Assembly: GCA_022925895.1 (NCBI GenBank)
Contig: JAKSYS010000474.1
Span: 1-49,757 of the forward strand
Reading direction: 5' to 3'
DNA: 49,757 nt
DNA from: Fragilaria crotonensis
Taxonomy: Eukaryota > Bacillariophyta > Fragilariophyceae > Fragilariales > Fragilariaceae
In this document: positions 32,643-42,932 of the stretch, in pieces
How positions within the stretch are numbered: position 1 is the first letter of the stretch
Layout: each line of letters starts with the position of its first letter
The notes under the pieces: generated by a model
The model's database searches: none
What the model was told of the DNA's origin: nothing
The model's input: only the letters and a program-made list of their open reading frames with translations
Made by a program: the position numbers and the translations under genes

Positions 32643-33568
32643 GAGCAAGCTACCCTGGGTTATCACTTGTGAGACACAACATCGACCGTCGTGGAACCGA
32701 GTTGAAATACTGATGTCTACGTGACTGACGCCAATTTCGACAAGCCAAACAATGTGTTGCTTTGAATCATTTCTATTTCAAAGCCCGCAGTAGTGGTCGT
32801 GCAGAATGCGTTTCGGGGGAGCTCAAGGGTTTGCCGCCTTGTGGACGAGTGGTTCGTGCTATCGAATTACTTCGTCATCATCTCTTGCTTCCTCTGCGCA
32901 TCGAGCGTGGAATCTTCAGAAGCTTTGACAGGCAAGTTTGCGGATAAGGCGCATCTGAATGTCCCGCGACCTCCTTGATCCGCCGCAATGGAAGACTGCC
33001 TTGTTCAATGGCGAAGCATTAAATTCAGTTATTGAGAGTGGCATCCAAGAAGATGCTCATACAGTTCGCACAAATGGTTTTGGAATTATGTGGAATATGG
33101 CGGAAAAGTAACCTAAGCCTGGATACATACATCTACTCTGGAGTATTTTGTAAGCGCAAATTGCAATTATTGTTGACGCGATGTTATATTACGTTGGATG
33201 GGTCCACATCGACGGCGGGTGTCCCTGATATAAGTTTATACGCGGCTCAGCACAAACCACATTAGGTGCTGCATAACGTTGAACTCATGCCATCTCTGCA
33301 GTGGTAAAGCGCATTCACATAATTAGCACTACGTACTAAGTACTGTCGTATCTGTGTGAGTTGAAAACTCACATGCATTTGAGGAGATGGTAGACCTACT
33401 GGGAGTATGTACTGTTGTAGCGTTTGACAATAACTTCACGCCCCTACTAGATGAATACGTTATAACATAATCTTTAATACGAAAACGATGCGACAGCATA
33501 TTGAGAAATATAGAACCTTTTACTCCGTCTTCCAGGACCACAAACTAACATGTCAACATCGATCGACA
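32643..33568. other. intergenic, no gene seen
   Basis: Short open frames at 32762-32978 overlap each other in different frames and carry no domain. The rest is AT-rich with a few GTAC/TACGTA words near 33330. It probably holds the promoter of the following gene. Confidence 0.45.
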
Positions 33569-34453
33569 ATGATGATCCGAATCTTGCCATCATTGCTGGT
33601 ACTACCGTACGTCAAGTCGTTCTCAGTGCCGTTGGACAGCGACGGGTCGTTCGCTCTCTTTGATCGGTTCAGGTCAACCTGCCCGGCCGATATCGGGGCT
33701 ATCAGGCTCTTCGATGCATCGCTCGTGGAGGACAATCACGCAGCAGACATGGAGGCGACTTGGGTTGCAGTGTATCGATCCGCCAACAACAAGCCATCTG
33801 TCTTTGTTAGAGATCAATTTCTGAGTGCAATGCAAAGCGCAACCGCTTCAGTCCACACCGACGCTCCGAGGAGCTCGGCCCCGACTGAGGGCATTGAGAT
33901 ACAACGAGATACCCTTCTGCAACGGACGGAGGCTCCTGTGGCCATTGCACGCCTGACAAAGTCCTCCGATTTCGATAATCGCTGGGTTCTCGATAACATG
34001 CGATGCTTGCTCAAAAAGGAAGAGACTAATCCTGATTGTGATGGGGGTTCTGAACATACTGAGGCCCTCAGTGTTGCTATTGATTCGGTTCTCATTCATC
34101 ATGTGATGAGCAACAGACAGGATGAAAATTTTATGTTCGATGGAGCCATTCGAACCAAGGCTACACTCGTTTCGGCACCACTTTTGGAACTCAGGGGTTT
34201 CAAGGAAGTTACCAGCTTGAGTAGAGACATGGCTACTCACGTATGCTCCCTTGACGCGTGCATGGAGAGTTATGCTGCTAGAGCTGTAAGTTCATCTGCC
34301 AAAGGACCTGGGGCTCGCGAAAGAGCTCTACAAATTTGTTCACTATTAGGGCAGATTGACCGGGAGAGAGACTTAAGACTGTCAGCAGACATCGCCAATG
34401 ACAAAAATGATGACTATGATCCGTGGGCAGGAGCGAACAGATTCCTCAGATGA
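33569..34453 (+). CDS. conserved protein of unknown function with signal peptide
   Basis: 294 residues from the ATG at 33569. An in-frame ATG at 33488 would add 27 residues and bury the signal, so I prefer the later start. MMIRILPSLLVLPYVKSFSV is a signal peptide whose K-S-F end resembles the plastid ASAF-type cleavage motif. The mature part has ATWVAVYRSANNKPSVFVRD, then RWVLDNMRCLLKKEETNPDC, EHTEALSVAIDSVLIHHVM, IRTKATLVSAPLLELRGF and a Cys-containing helix (MATHVCSLDACMESYAARAV). I recall similar uncharacterised proteins in diatoms. No catalytic motif is recognised. Single exon, intact. Confidence 0.65.
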   Translation: MMIRILPSLLVLPYVKSFSVPLDSDGSFALFDRFRSTCPADIGAIRLFDASLVEDNHAADMEATWVAVYRSANNKPSVFVRDQFLSAMQSATASVHTDAPRSSAPTEGIEIQRDTLLQRTEAPVAIARLTKSSDFDNRWVLDNMRCLLKKEETNPDCDGGSEHTEALSVAIDSVLIHHVMSNRQDENFMFDGAIRTKATLVSAPLLELRGFKEVTSLSRDMATHVCSLDACMESYAARAVSSSAKGPGARERALQICSLLGQIDRERDLRLSADIANDKNDDYDPWAGANRFLR

Positions 34454-34657
34454 CCTAAAAATCTAGTTGCGACAATCGTCTAGAAGCTCGTGTGAGATGT
34501 AGCTAGTTCAATTTGCCGACGAAGGATTGATAGCGCTCCGTCGGTTCAGTATCTAACTTCGATATCGCCTTAGTCTCCGTCAGTGATGTCACGAGAAGAA
34601 CACCCTAGACCAAATTGACAGTGGGCTGGCCAACCTAGCCGCCTAGCACTTACCTCT

Positions 34658-37611
34658 CTAGGTACCATACACCTTTCTTTCGAGAGCAGCTGGGAAGCCA
34701 GCAACGACACTTAGCCATGGCTGTTCGACAACAATTATCTCGTCATCAGAAATATACTCCATGTGAATTATGCTGTTATAGCGGAGACAAAGGGTGCAGT
34801 TCCCGTAGTTCGGATCCACGGATGTTTCTGCAACATACACCCTTTTCCTATAACCTCGAAGTCGAGCCTCTGGAACACTTTTGCAGCGCTTCGGCATGCC
34901 TTTGGTTGTGTCAACGATGCAGAAGGACCCAACAGCACCCTATACAATACAAAATGAGTTAGATAAACGTGTTGTCGCCCATTACTATACCACCAAAGCG
35001 AGGGAAACTGCTGAGACGGGCGAAACGTGGCATTTCGTATAGCAACAATGATAAACCAACGCGTCATGGGAGGCGCGCCGGAATTAAGTTCGTCCTTGCC
35101 TGGTATGTGACGACCTCGTTTACTTACCAGCAAAAACTTCGCAGGCGACATCGCGGTGGACATGACACATTTCGGGAAATCAAAAGGTCGGTCCAGCTCC
35201 TCTGGCAGTGAAGGAGAAACTGGAAAGCCATTCTTTTCGCTCCATTCTGAGAGTTTTCGTTCCTTCAGATCGAAAATGTACATTGCATAGTTGGTGCAGG
35301 CAACGACAATTTGCCGTCTACGACCAGGCAAGAATCCAACGCTGGAAACGGGCGCTTCCATGGCCGAGACTGACCAATGGTGATGAATCGCTTGATCCTT
35401 AATAGAGTAAACACAAACAGTGCCGCTTCCAACGCCACTTCTTACTGTTGCAAAGAACTGGCCGTCGGAAGAAGTCACCACAGAATGGATGGCAAATATC
35501 TTGCTCGGAGATTCATCAGTGATTGCCGAAGAATCGACTTGCGAGTCAACAACTACCTTCGTCTCAACCTTCGCGGAATCACCACTGGCCTCGCGCGATA
35601 ATTTCAGTAGACGAATGGAGCCGTTACTGTCTGCGCAGATGACGGTCGACGCAGATGCGAACTTGACGGCCACACATGGTTTTTTGGTCTCGTTTCCCAA
35701 TTTGATTTGTTTGGGTGAAAAACCAAGAGTTCCATCAGCATTTTCGATGAAATAGATCTCAAACAAAAGTAAGGTTGACCCCGTGCTCAGAATCATGTAT
35801 TTTCCATCACGGGAGAGGTCTGAGCAGACGAGATTGTGGCTGCCCTTGATATCCATCCGGCCAATGAACTGCTTCTCCTCATCTAGTATCAGCGGAAGCG
35901 AATCTGTCTGTTGAGCTCCAAGCTGGTGTAATTCGATTGTCTCTTCTCTCTGCAAGAGCAAAATACGGGCCTCCTTAGCTACGGAAATCGGAGAGAAAGT
36001 TGGCCAAGGCAACCAGACCCTGGGGCGACCATTCTTGAACTTCTCCACCAAGATGGTACATATTTTGGTATCGACCCCACCACTACACAGTGTGAGGAAC
36101 GGTTTCTCTGATCGCTTTAAGGCACCTGACGTGCTATGCACGTGGCAGATAGCTAGTGCCTTGACGTCGTGCGTATGGGGCCTTTGAGCATGAGTCATGA
36201 TCCATCGAGCTGGGCCCCTTTGACCGTCGTGGAAAGTCAGACGCTCAATGCAAATGACACGAGAGTCGATGCCGCTGGCAAAAATTTTACGTTCATCAGA
36301 AGTGACTGCAAGTGCTAGAATATCAGCCTTTTGGTCATTTTGGTCAAAGCTGTGCATGAGTGTTCCAGTTCGTCCGTCCCAGAATTGTACATGGCCAAGG
36401 GAGTCCCCCGAAACCACAGTTCCATCCGCCAATGCCTTCAGCGCCCAAATTCTTGTTGGATTAGTCCGACCAAAAGACTCGACTGTCATTCTTGTGTTGG
36501 AGGACCATGTCTGTTTTCCGTACTCGAGTTCGGTATCAACAATGGATCCCTTCGATCGGGCTTGCTCGACCGCTGATTTGCACTCGTACCGCCGGATGGT
36601 GCCATCAGCAATTCCTGCATACAGGACTGTAGCTCCCATTCCATGACCAGAGTTATCGCCTTGCCGAATCCATGCTAGTGACAAGACGGCGGCACCAACG
36701 GCGGGTACCATTGAAACAAGATCCAACCGGTGGTTTCCGTTGACGAGCTTCAATTTGTAGATCTTCACCGACCCATCCTCGCATCCAGCGGCAACAAGTC
36801 CTGGACATGAACCTGAACTGCAACATTTGGAACCACATAAGCTGGTGAGAGCAAAAACGCCACCGCCGCCGCTTCCAGTGATTGCTGAGTAACTTCCTTT
36901 AGCAAAATCAATCACGAAGACAGTTCCATCCTTGGATGCTCCAACGAGCGTCCGCTGCGAATGAATTTCAGTATGAGACTTATGAAATTCAGATGTGAAC
37001 GACGACGTGGTGGTTGGTTGGTCACATGCACCACAAATCCACGCCATGGTATCAACGGTCTTGCTACGCATGCCGGCAATGGACACGAGCGTTCTCCATT
37101 TCTCATCGGGGCTCTTGAGTGCGACACAACCTCCCTCGTGACTCACAGCCACGTAGTCGCACGCTTGAGCATGATGCGGAGAAGAAGACATGCATATGAT
37201 TGCCTTGGGTTGGAAGTTGAGATGCCTCATTCGATGGACCTTGGTGTTCAGAACAGGTGGTGGTTTATTGATGACATTGTCCTCTTCTTCTGGTTCCTGA
37301 ACTGGTTCGTCGCTAACCTCAGGAACTGCCGGCTCATCAACCTCTGACTTACTTCTCTTTCTCCTTTTCGGTGACTCCATGTCGAGTTTCTTCGACACGG
37401 ACTCAACCTTCATCTCGACATCTTCGTCCCCCATGGAAAATGTTCCGTCCTTGCTTGACGACCTCGACTTCCTCCGTTCCGGAGTCACTTTCGACGACGA
37501 ATTTTCTTTCTTGTCACTGTTTGGAGTTTTAATTTTCGGACTTTTCACATTCTTCATGGTTGGACTGGCGGCGTTGTTGCCGACTTCGTCGCCGTTTTTC
37601 TTGACAGCCAT
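34658..37611 (-). CDS. UTP4: UTP4/cirhin-like WD40 protein of the small-subunit processome
   Basis: Exon 1 is 37611-35128 (828 codons) and exon 2 34888-34658 (76 codons plus stop), split by a GTAAGT intron (34889-35127); the lengths keep phase. Total about 904 residues. Residues 1-130 are basic and acidic low complexity with NLS-like clusters (RRKSRSSSK, SPKRRKRSKSE). WD40 repeats follow: HRMRHLNFQPKAIICMSSS, DGTVFVIDF, LVAAGCEDGSVKIYKL, and the diagnostic DSLGHVQFWDGRTGTLMHSF with QKADILALAVT. The end EQPWLSVVAGFP…ERKVYGT is the typical UTP4 tail. UTP4 belongs to the t-UTP complex acting in the nucleolus on early pre-rRNA transcription and processing. The ATG at 37611 (MAVKKNGDEV) is preferred; an in-frame ATG at 37803 would add 64 unrelated residues. 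The exact acceptor of exon 2 is inferred from phase. Confidence 0.85.
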
Positions 37612-38042
37612 CTTCCGATTCAATATTTCAGGAATCTTATGATGTTCGAAATCTCGGCATTGAATTCTAGTAGAGATTGGTGGTTGGAGCGGAACGCGGT
37701 AAACGCGGAACGCGAAACATGCGTCCCGACTCTGAAGGGACCACGGACTGACGGTTGACAGTACTAAGGAAGTGAGTACTGTACTCCAGTATGTGCATGA
37801 CATTACTGTTGTTCATACAGTGTATGTCATACAGCAGACAGCAGACGGCATGACATGACGGCATGACGCATGACAGATGCCATACACCGCAACACTTGGA
37901 GGGTGTACATATGCATGTGCACGCGACTCACTTATCTCCTGATTCCAGAATGTGACTGACCCATCTATCAGCGACACTCCATTAAGCCGCTAGTCACAGA
38001 GTTCAACATTCTGACTCGGCTGTCTAAAGCTATGTACATTAG
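37612..38042. promoter_or_regulatory. divergent promoter region with clustered TGACG words
   Basis: 431 bp between the divergent UTP4 and ankyrin/oxygenase starts. Four CATGAC(G) units sit within 37848-37874, creating TGACG cores of the kind bound by CREB/bZIP factors; diatoms have large bZIP families. GTAC-rich sequence lies at 37765-37790. Regulatory use is inferred. Confidence 0.4.
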
Positions 38043-39896
38043 TTGATTTCTAATATGAAGGAACGCAATGCTAAAGATGGCGGTCGGAGTTGCTGGAAGA
38101 CTGCTCGAGAGAGGGAACGGCTCAGAGCTCGTTTTGAAATTCGACATCGTGTCGCGACCGGCCTTTCCGTCGAAATGCAAGATGAGGAGCTCGATGCAGA
38201 GACTGCCAACATGTTTCTGCGCTACGTATCGGATGGCTCTGTTTCTTCATTCTCCCTTTCTACCCTGGCGAAACATGTCGCCCTCGTTACGGCACCTCTT
38301 CCGTCTTCTATGCTCTCAGATTATAAGATCAGAACCCTTTGCACCTCACGATTCGGCCAGGATCACGCGGAGAAAGTACTTGCCTTTCGAGCAGCCCGCG
38401 CAACCTGCACCATAATGGAATATGCGGTCTTGGTTGGAGAATACAGGGTAGTTGGGGCGCTCTTGGTGGGTGGCATCGATCCAACTATCTCTGGAAGGCT
38501 AGTGAACCAAGCACTCCAGCCTACAGTTTCCAATGACCTGTCCTTTCGTATCTTGCGCCGATTCTTCGACTGTTTCCCTACTTCTCTCAAGACGTACATG
38601 GTGAAGCGCGTGGTCGATATGAGAGTGCATGGCTGGGTCGAAGGGTGTGACCTTCTCTGCTTTGGGGAGCCTTGCTTCCATACGTTTCCGGAAGAGCAAA
38701 TCTGGACCGACATGTTGGACGAGATCGACGAGCGTGACGTTGGAGACGTTGTTCGCTGTCCTATTTGTGGAGCGTGCTCGACTTCGGTCTCCAACCACGA
38801 CCAGGGCGCAAATGAAATCTTGACGCCCCACTCTCGTCGTATTTATTCCCTCGCCAAGTACGTCGCACTTCCGGACACCTCTAGGGAGTTAAAAGCAAGA
38901 TCAAATGGCAAGGCTCGCAAGAAACCAGCTATGGCGTCATCTTGGAGCGATGCATTGGTTCATTCCTTGGGCAATTCAAAAGATGTACGAAAAGACAAAT
39001 TCTTTACTTCTGCAGAGCGTGGTTCGCGCCATTTTGTCCTTGGGTGCCTTGAAAATGGCGTTGATATCAATGTTGTCAACGAATACGGCCAAACAGCACT
39101 CTACCTTGCTGCCTGGAAAGGGCACCAAGCTGTCGTCGAAACGCTTTTACACTTTGGAGCTGATCCGTCCGTTGTTGCAAACGGAGGTTCGACGGCGCTT
39201 GCGGTCGCCAAGGCAAACGGCAATGTCGATATCGCGTCAGTTATTGCATCTGTGTGCGGTGAGGAGATTGTCCAGGATTCGACGTTGCAAACCGTAATGG
39301 ATTGGCCCGACTCGACGGTTGATGTTCTTATCCCTGTGAACGCAGACCATCCCGGCGCGGGATCCTTCATCATTGATGGAGCCCTGGCGGACGAACATCT
39401 CGATGAGCTTGTCAGACTTCGCGTATCTTTGCCACTAGCACTGACCGACAAGAAAAAGAAAAAAAAGAGTATGGAACTTTGTGCAGATCGATTTTACTTC
39501 TCAGATGCTCATGGTTGGATCAGGCGACTTCTTGAAACAACCATATCACGAAACTGGTCAGACGCAGTCGTCTTGCCACACATGAGATTTTTAGATTATG
39601 AACTCGCCGGAAGCGAATTGGCGCCTCACGTGGATCTGTGTCGTGTTGACTCGGATTCCGGTGAACGAAGTACTCACACCTTTATTTTGTATTTGCAGTC
39701 GTGTGAATCGGGAGGCGAGACGGTGTTGCTGGAGAGTCTCACTTCCAAAGCGGTGCTAGCAAAGGTGGCGCCGATTCGAGGTCGGCTACTTCTGTTCCCG
39801 CACAATTGCCCTCACATGGGTGCCACTGTTGTTCAAGTTCCGAAACTTCTATTGCGAGGAGAAGCAATTCTGACGCCCAAGACGTGTGAACAATAG
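38043..39896 (+). CDS. ankyrin-repeat 2OG-Fe(II) oxygenase (prolyl 4-hydroxylase-like)
   Basis: Intact 617-residue single-exon protein. The N-terminal 230 residues are basic then helical, unassigned. A zinc-like CPICGAC lies near residue 240. Ankyrin-type repeats occupy about 320-395 (NEYGQTALYLAAWKGHQAVV, then GADPSVVANGGSTALAVAK). A Lys-rich DKKKKKKS follows near 470. The C-terminal oxygenase has HVD (His529, Asp531), the distal His at 587 or 591 (FPHNCPHMG), and Lys601/Arg605 positioned for 2-oxoglutarate in PKLLLRGE. ESGGETVLLES before the distal strand is typical of P4H-like enzymes. It likely hydroxylates a protein substrate recruited by the ankyrin part, in nucleus or cytosol; the substrate is unknown. 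ATG at 38043 is used; a second at 38055 is close by. Divergent from UTP4. Confidence 0.82.
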   Translation: MISNMKERNAKDGGRSCWKTARERERLRARFEIRHRVATGLSVEMQDEELDAETANMFLRYVSDGSVSSFSLSTLAKHVALVTAPLPSSMLSDYKIRTLCTSRFGQDHAEKVLAFRAARATCTIMEYAVLVGEYRVVGALLVGGIDPTISGRLVNQALQPTVSNDLSFRILRRFFDCFPTSLKTYMVKRVVDMRVHGWVEGCDLLCFGEPCFHTFPEEQIWTDMLDEIDERDVGDVVRCPICGACSTSVSNHDQGANEILTPHSRRIYSLAKYVALPDTSRELKARSNGKARKKPAMASSWSDALVHSLGNSKDVRKDKFFTSAERGSRHFVLGCLENGVDINVVNEYGQTALYLAAWKGHQAVVETLLHFGADPSVVANGGSTALAVAKANGNVDIASVIASVCGEEIVQDSTLQTVMDWPDSTVDVLIPVNADHPGAGSFIIDGALADEHLDELVRLRVSLPLALTDKKKKKKSMELCADRFYFSDAHGWIRRLLETTISRNWSDAVVLPHMRFLDYELAGSELAPHVDLCRVDSDSGERSTHTFILYLQSCESGGETVLLESLTSKAVLAKVAPIRGRLLLFPHNCPHMGATVVQVPKLLLRGEAILTPKTCEQ

Positions 39897-40064
39897 TTCA
39901 ATTATCCAAAATTGAGTACCTAAGGGTTACGGAAACGGGATCGTGTTCGAGGCGTCTTTAACGCGCCCCCTTGCACAGATGCTTGGGGCCACGCCAATAA
40001 GAATCCAATGGTACAATAACGCGCCCCTCGCAGATTGCTAAACGTTAACTTTCTAACTGCAAAT

Positions 40065-42692
40065 TCATTCACCGCCGCAAACATCAGTTGGGGCGATTTG
40101 GTGCGGTCCCAACATGAGGAGGATATGGAATGAAACAACAACCATTGCAAAGCTGCCAACAATGTCTTGAATCGCAGTTTCCAGCTGACCTCCCCACTTG
40201 CCTGAGTCGCGATGGAAAATGAATGTGAAGATCAAGGGTGCCATCGTTCCAGTGAAACCAGCAGTGACCAGGCTGATAAATTGAGCCACAAATATGGTGA
40301 CTCCAAACGCGACATCGTAACCGCTCATGACATACCCACAGGCGCCAAGCACAAGCCCCATACCAAGGGCAAGGTATGTAGCAGCTCCGACCTCTGCGTT
40401 GAACCACTCTCTGAAGTTCTCCACTGTTACCTGCTCGTGTGAAATAGCTCTTGTAGTCAACGTACTTGCCTGTAGGCCACAGTTTCCAGAGATTGCACTG
40501 GACAGCGGGAGAAAAGCCATCATAAGTTCATATCGACGCCTCCCAATCAATGAGCAGAGACGGTCGCTACCGCCAGAAATCATAAATAGCACCGGAATTT
40601 CGACTATCAGGGTCACAAGCAAAGCGATGAATCGCTCTGGAAATGCTCGAGCAAGGATATTGCTAACCTTGTATCGCTGTGCGTCATTAGCTTCTTCCTC
40701 GATTTCGAGAGCAGATTCTGACCGAATTGAGCTAAACACGGATTCTGCAATGGAGCGCTGGCCGTGCGGGAATTCTGGAGTAATAAGTGGAGTAGTATCT
40801 GAATACTCGACATCGCTGTCCTCTTGAATGGCACCCTTCGGAATGGAGGTAGGAAGTGCTCCTAGTAACGATCCATACTTGGATCTGAAGACGGGGCTTA
40901 AATCTTGGGCTGACCTGTCGTTTTCAACATCCAACCCATCGCGTTGATCCGAGGGCGCTAATGTTCTGGCTTGAAGAGGGGAAACGTTCATTTTCGCGTC
41001 GTCTGGAGCCCATGGGCTGTCACCAGGAAGATCTTGATACGAGTTACTACCAAACGGTGTCGATGGTATGAAATCGTACTTGTCAAAGTCGAAGCCATCC
41101 ACAGCAACATGCATTTTATCAGGCATTGAAAGCGTACGCTTCATCTCGCTGGCATCTGGGGAGCCTCTCTTCGGCAGGCCTCTAGGAGGAGTCATCGCCA
41201 AGCCAGGTCGAAGACGACGATTTACGACTCCTGCATTTGCCCTGGCAGAAGCCTCGGCATCCAAAGGAATGTCAGGGTGATCGAAGACGGGCAAATGTGG
41301 CAGGGCATCCTCAGAAACGACTAGCTGCAAGGGCGGATGAGGACTATCTTGGGTAGGAGAAATCGCTTCATCAACTGGGTCATCATCTGTCGCGACACTC
41401 GGTGGGTTTGCTGTCACACTGACACCTCCTTCGCTACTGCCTGGCGACAAAGCCAGATGCGACGAAACTGACGCTGTGGCAATGTCATCAATGCTACTTG
41501 CATCAGCCGGTTCTTGCTCTTGTGAACGTACTCCAGCACTTTGGTTCCCACCGAGGCTTGTGTTCGATACCGACGCTGTGGTGCGAGTGTTGACGCTAAA
41601 GCTCCCGTGCAAGTCCATTGCTCTGTTAGCTAGGTCGGGAAAGGAGCCTACCATATCTCCTACCTCCGACAAAGTATCTTCTCGTTCCGATGGTGGTGCA
41701 TTACCAATGCTAGCCTCCTCAATTGCTTCCATTTCCTGAATTTCCCTCTCCGTCAAACGAAGCACTCGAGTCGATGGATCCACGGAGTGCAGTGACGAAT
41801 CAGATGACGATACATCGAGTCCATGAGAGCCATTATGAGTAGGGCCGCCCCTTAACACGTTAATCCCAGTGTCAGAAAACCGATCCAGATCAGAAAGTGT
41901 GCCCATTTCGACGGCACTATGGGAGTTAGCGTCCATTGAATCATTTGGTGTCAAGTGATGGACATTCTCGGCCAATAAGCGCGACACGTTGTCACCCTCC
42001 TCATAGTTGGAGTGGTCGACATGTGATGGATCTTCGGGGTCGCTGTGTACAACATTCACATCGTCGAATGTTACAGATGCTGGTGCTTGGTCCGAAGGGA
42101 TTTCTGATATATGAAGGCCAGGCATCAGATCATCTAGGATTTCTCGTTCCTCCGCAACGATTGACGACACAACAACAGGTTCGGACAAGAATCGTTCCAT
42201 GACAACTCCACCGGTTTCCGCGTGCGATTTCAGCGTGACCTCGCCGCCATTGACAACAACTTGTCCACTTTCTGATAAAAATCGTTCCATGGCGTAACCT
42301 AATTTTTCGGATTGTTTCTCCTCGTCAATATCCGCGGCAGCAGCCGCAACAGAGCTTCCTCCGCCGACAGTTCCGACGACAGAACCATTTTCCTTGGCAG
42401 ATTCCAAATTTTCTTCCACTTCCATAGCACCACCATTAGAAAGCACAAATTGTCGCTTGAGGCGAGCACGTTCTGTTTCAATTCTCTTTTGTCGCTCTCG
42501 CTCCACCAGTTTTTCTTTGAGAGTACGTTCTGGAGGGACAGGAAGGAGATGGGTGGCTGGTGCGTCGTCATCTAACAACACGCCAGGTCCTAGGCCAATA
42601 TCATCGCCATTGACTGACACAGATCCACCTTCAACTGGGAGTCTAGCTACGTCTTGATCATCGACAGACTCGTCGAACGTCGCCCGGTCCAT
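40065..42692 (-). CDS. MgtE/SLC41-type magnesium transporter with long disordered N-terminus
   Basis: Intact 875-residue single-exon protein. Residues 1 to about 660 are acidic, Ser/Pro-rich and low complexity, with a basic segment near 35-65 (ERQKRIETERARLKRQF) and scattered SP sites. The last 200 residues form an MgtE domain: FPERFIALLVTLIVEIPVLF (TM1), MMAFLPLSSAISGNCGLQAS with the GNxGxQ…T family motif, TTRAIS, then YLALGMGLVLGACGYVM, VAFGVTIFVAQFISLVTAGF and GSFAMVVVSFHILLML. About five membrane segments are visible in one MgtE repeat; animal SLC41 has two. It probably moves Mg2+ or a similar divalent cation at a membrane not defined by the sequence. No CBS or MgtE-N domain is present, so the long tail may supply regulation. 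ATG at 42692. Confidence 0.85.
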   Translation of the reverse strand: MDRATFDESVDDQDVARLPVEGGSVSVNGDDIGLGPGVLLDDDAPATHLLPVPPERTLKEKLVERERQKRIETERARLKRQFVLSNGGAMEVEENLESAKENGSVVGTVGGGSSVAAAAADIDEEKQSEKLGYAMERFLSESGQVVVNGGEVTLKSHAETGGVVMERFLSEPVVVSSIVAEEREILDDLMPGLHISEIPSDQAPASVTFDDVNVVHSDPEDPSHVDHSNYEEGDNVSRLLAENVHHLTPNDSMDANSHSAVEMGTLSDLDRFSDTGINVLRGGPTHNGSHGLDVSSSDSSLHSVDPSTRVLRLTEREIQEMEAIEEASIGNAPPSEREDTLSEVGDMVGSFPDLANRAMDLHGSFSVNTRTTASVSNTSLGGNQSAGVRSQEQEPADASSIDDIATASVSSHLALSPGSSEGGVSVTANPPSVATDDDPVDEAISPTQDSPHPPLQLVVSEDALPHLPVFDHPDIPLDAEASARANAGVVNRRLRPGLAMTPPRGLPKRGSPDASEMKRTLSMPDKMHVAVDGFDFDKYDFIPSTPFGSNSYQDLPGDSPWAPDDAKMNVSPLQARTLAPSDQRDGLDVENDRSAQDLSPVFRSKYGSLLGALPTSIPKGAIQEDSDVEYSDTTPLITPEFPHGQRSIAESVFSSIRSESALEIEEEANDAQRYKVSNILARAFPERFIALLVTLIVEIPVLFMISGGSDRLCSLIGRRRYELMMAFLPLSSAISGNCGLQASTLTTRAISHEQVTVENFREWFNAEVGAATYLALGMGLVLGACGYVMSGYDVAFGVTIFVAQFISLVTAGFTGTMAPLIFTFIFHRDSGKWGGQLETAIQDIVGSFAMVVVSFHILLMLGPHQIAPTDVCGGE

Positions 42693-42932
42693 AGTTGTCG
42701 TCCGCGGATTTCGATTATAATGGAGAAAGCGTACCGCTGTTATTGAGAGGCCCTGCTGAGGATAGCGTCAGAGGTTTTTTACTGTACATCTCTATCATAC
42801 CTGGTGCAAAGCCCGCTCAGCTTGTCTGCCTCGCGAAAACTCACCAATGATGCATCAGCAGTCAGCAGACATCAGAGCATCCGACGCTGGTCCGTCCGGA
42901 AAAAGTGAAATTTACGACTTGTAGATGATAAG

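Noticed and set aside
37612-37803. 64-residue N-terminal extension of UTP4 from the ATG at 37803
   Set aside because: The added sequence is unrelated to UTP4 and reaches into GTAC-rich promoter-like DNA; the ATG at 37611 gives a normal basic N-terminus.
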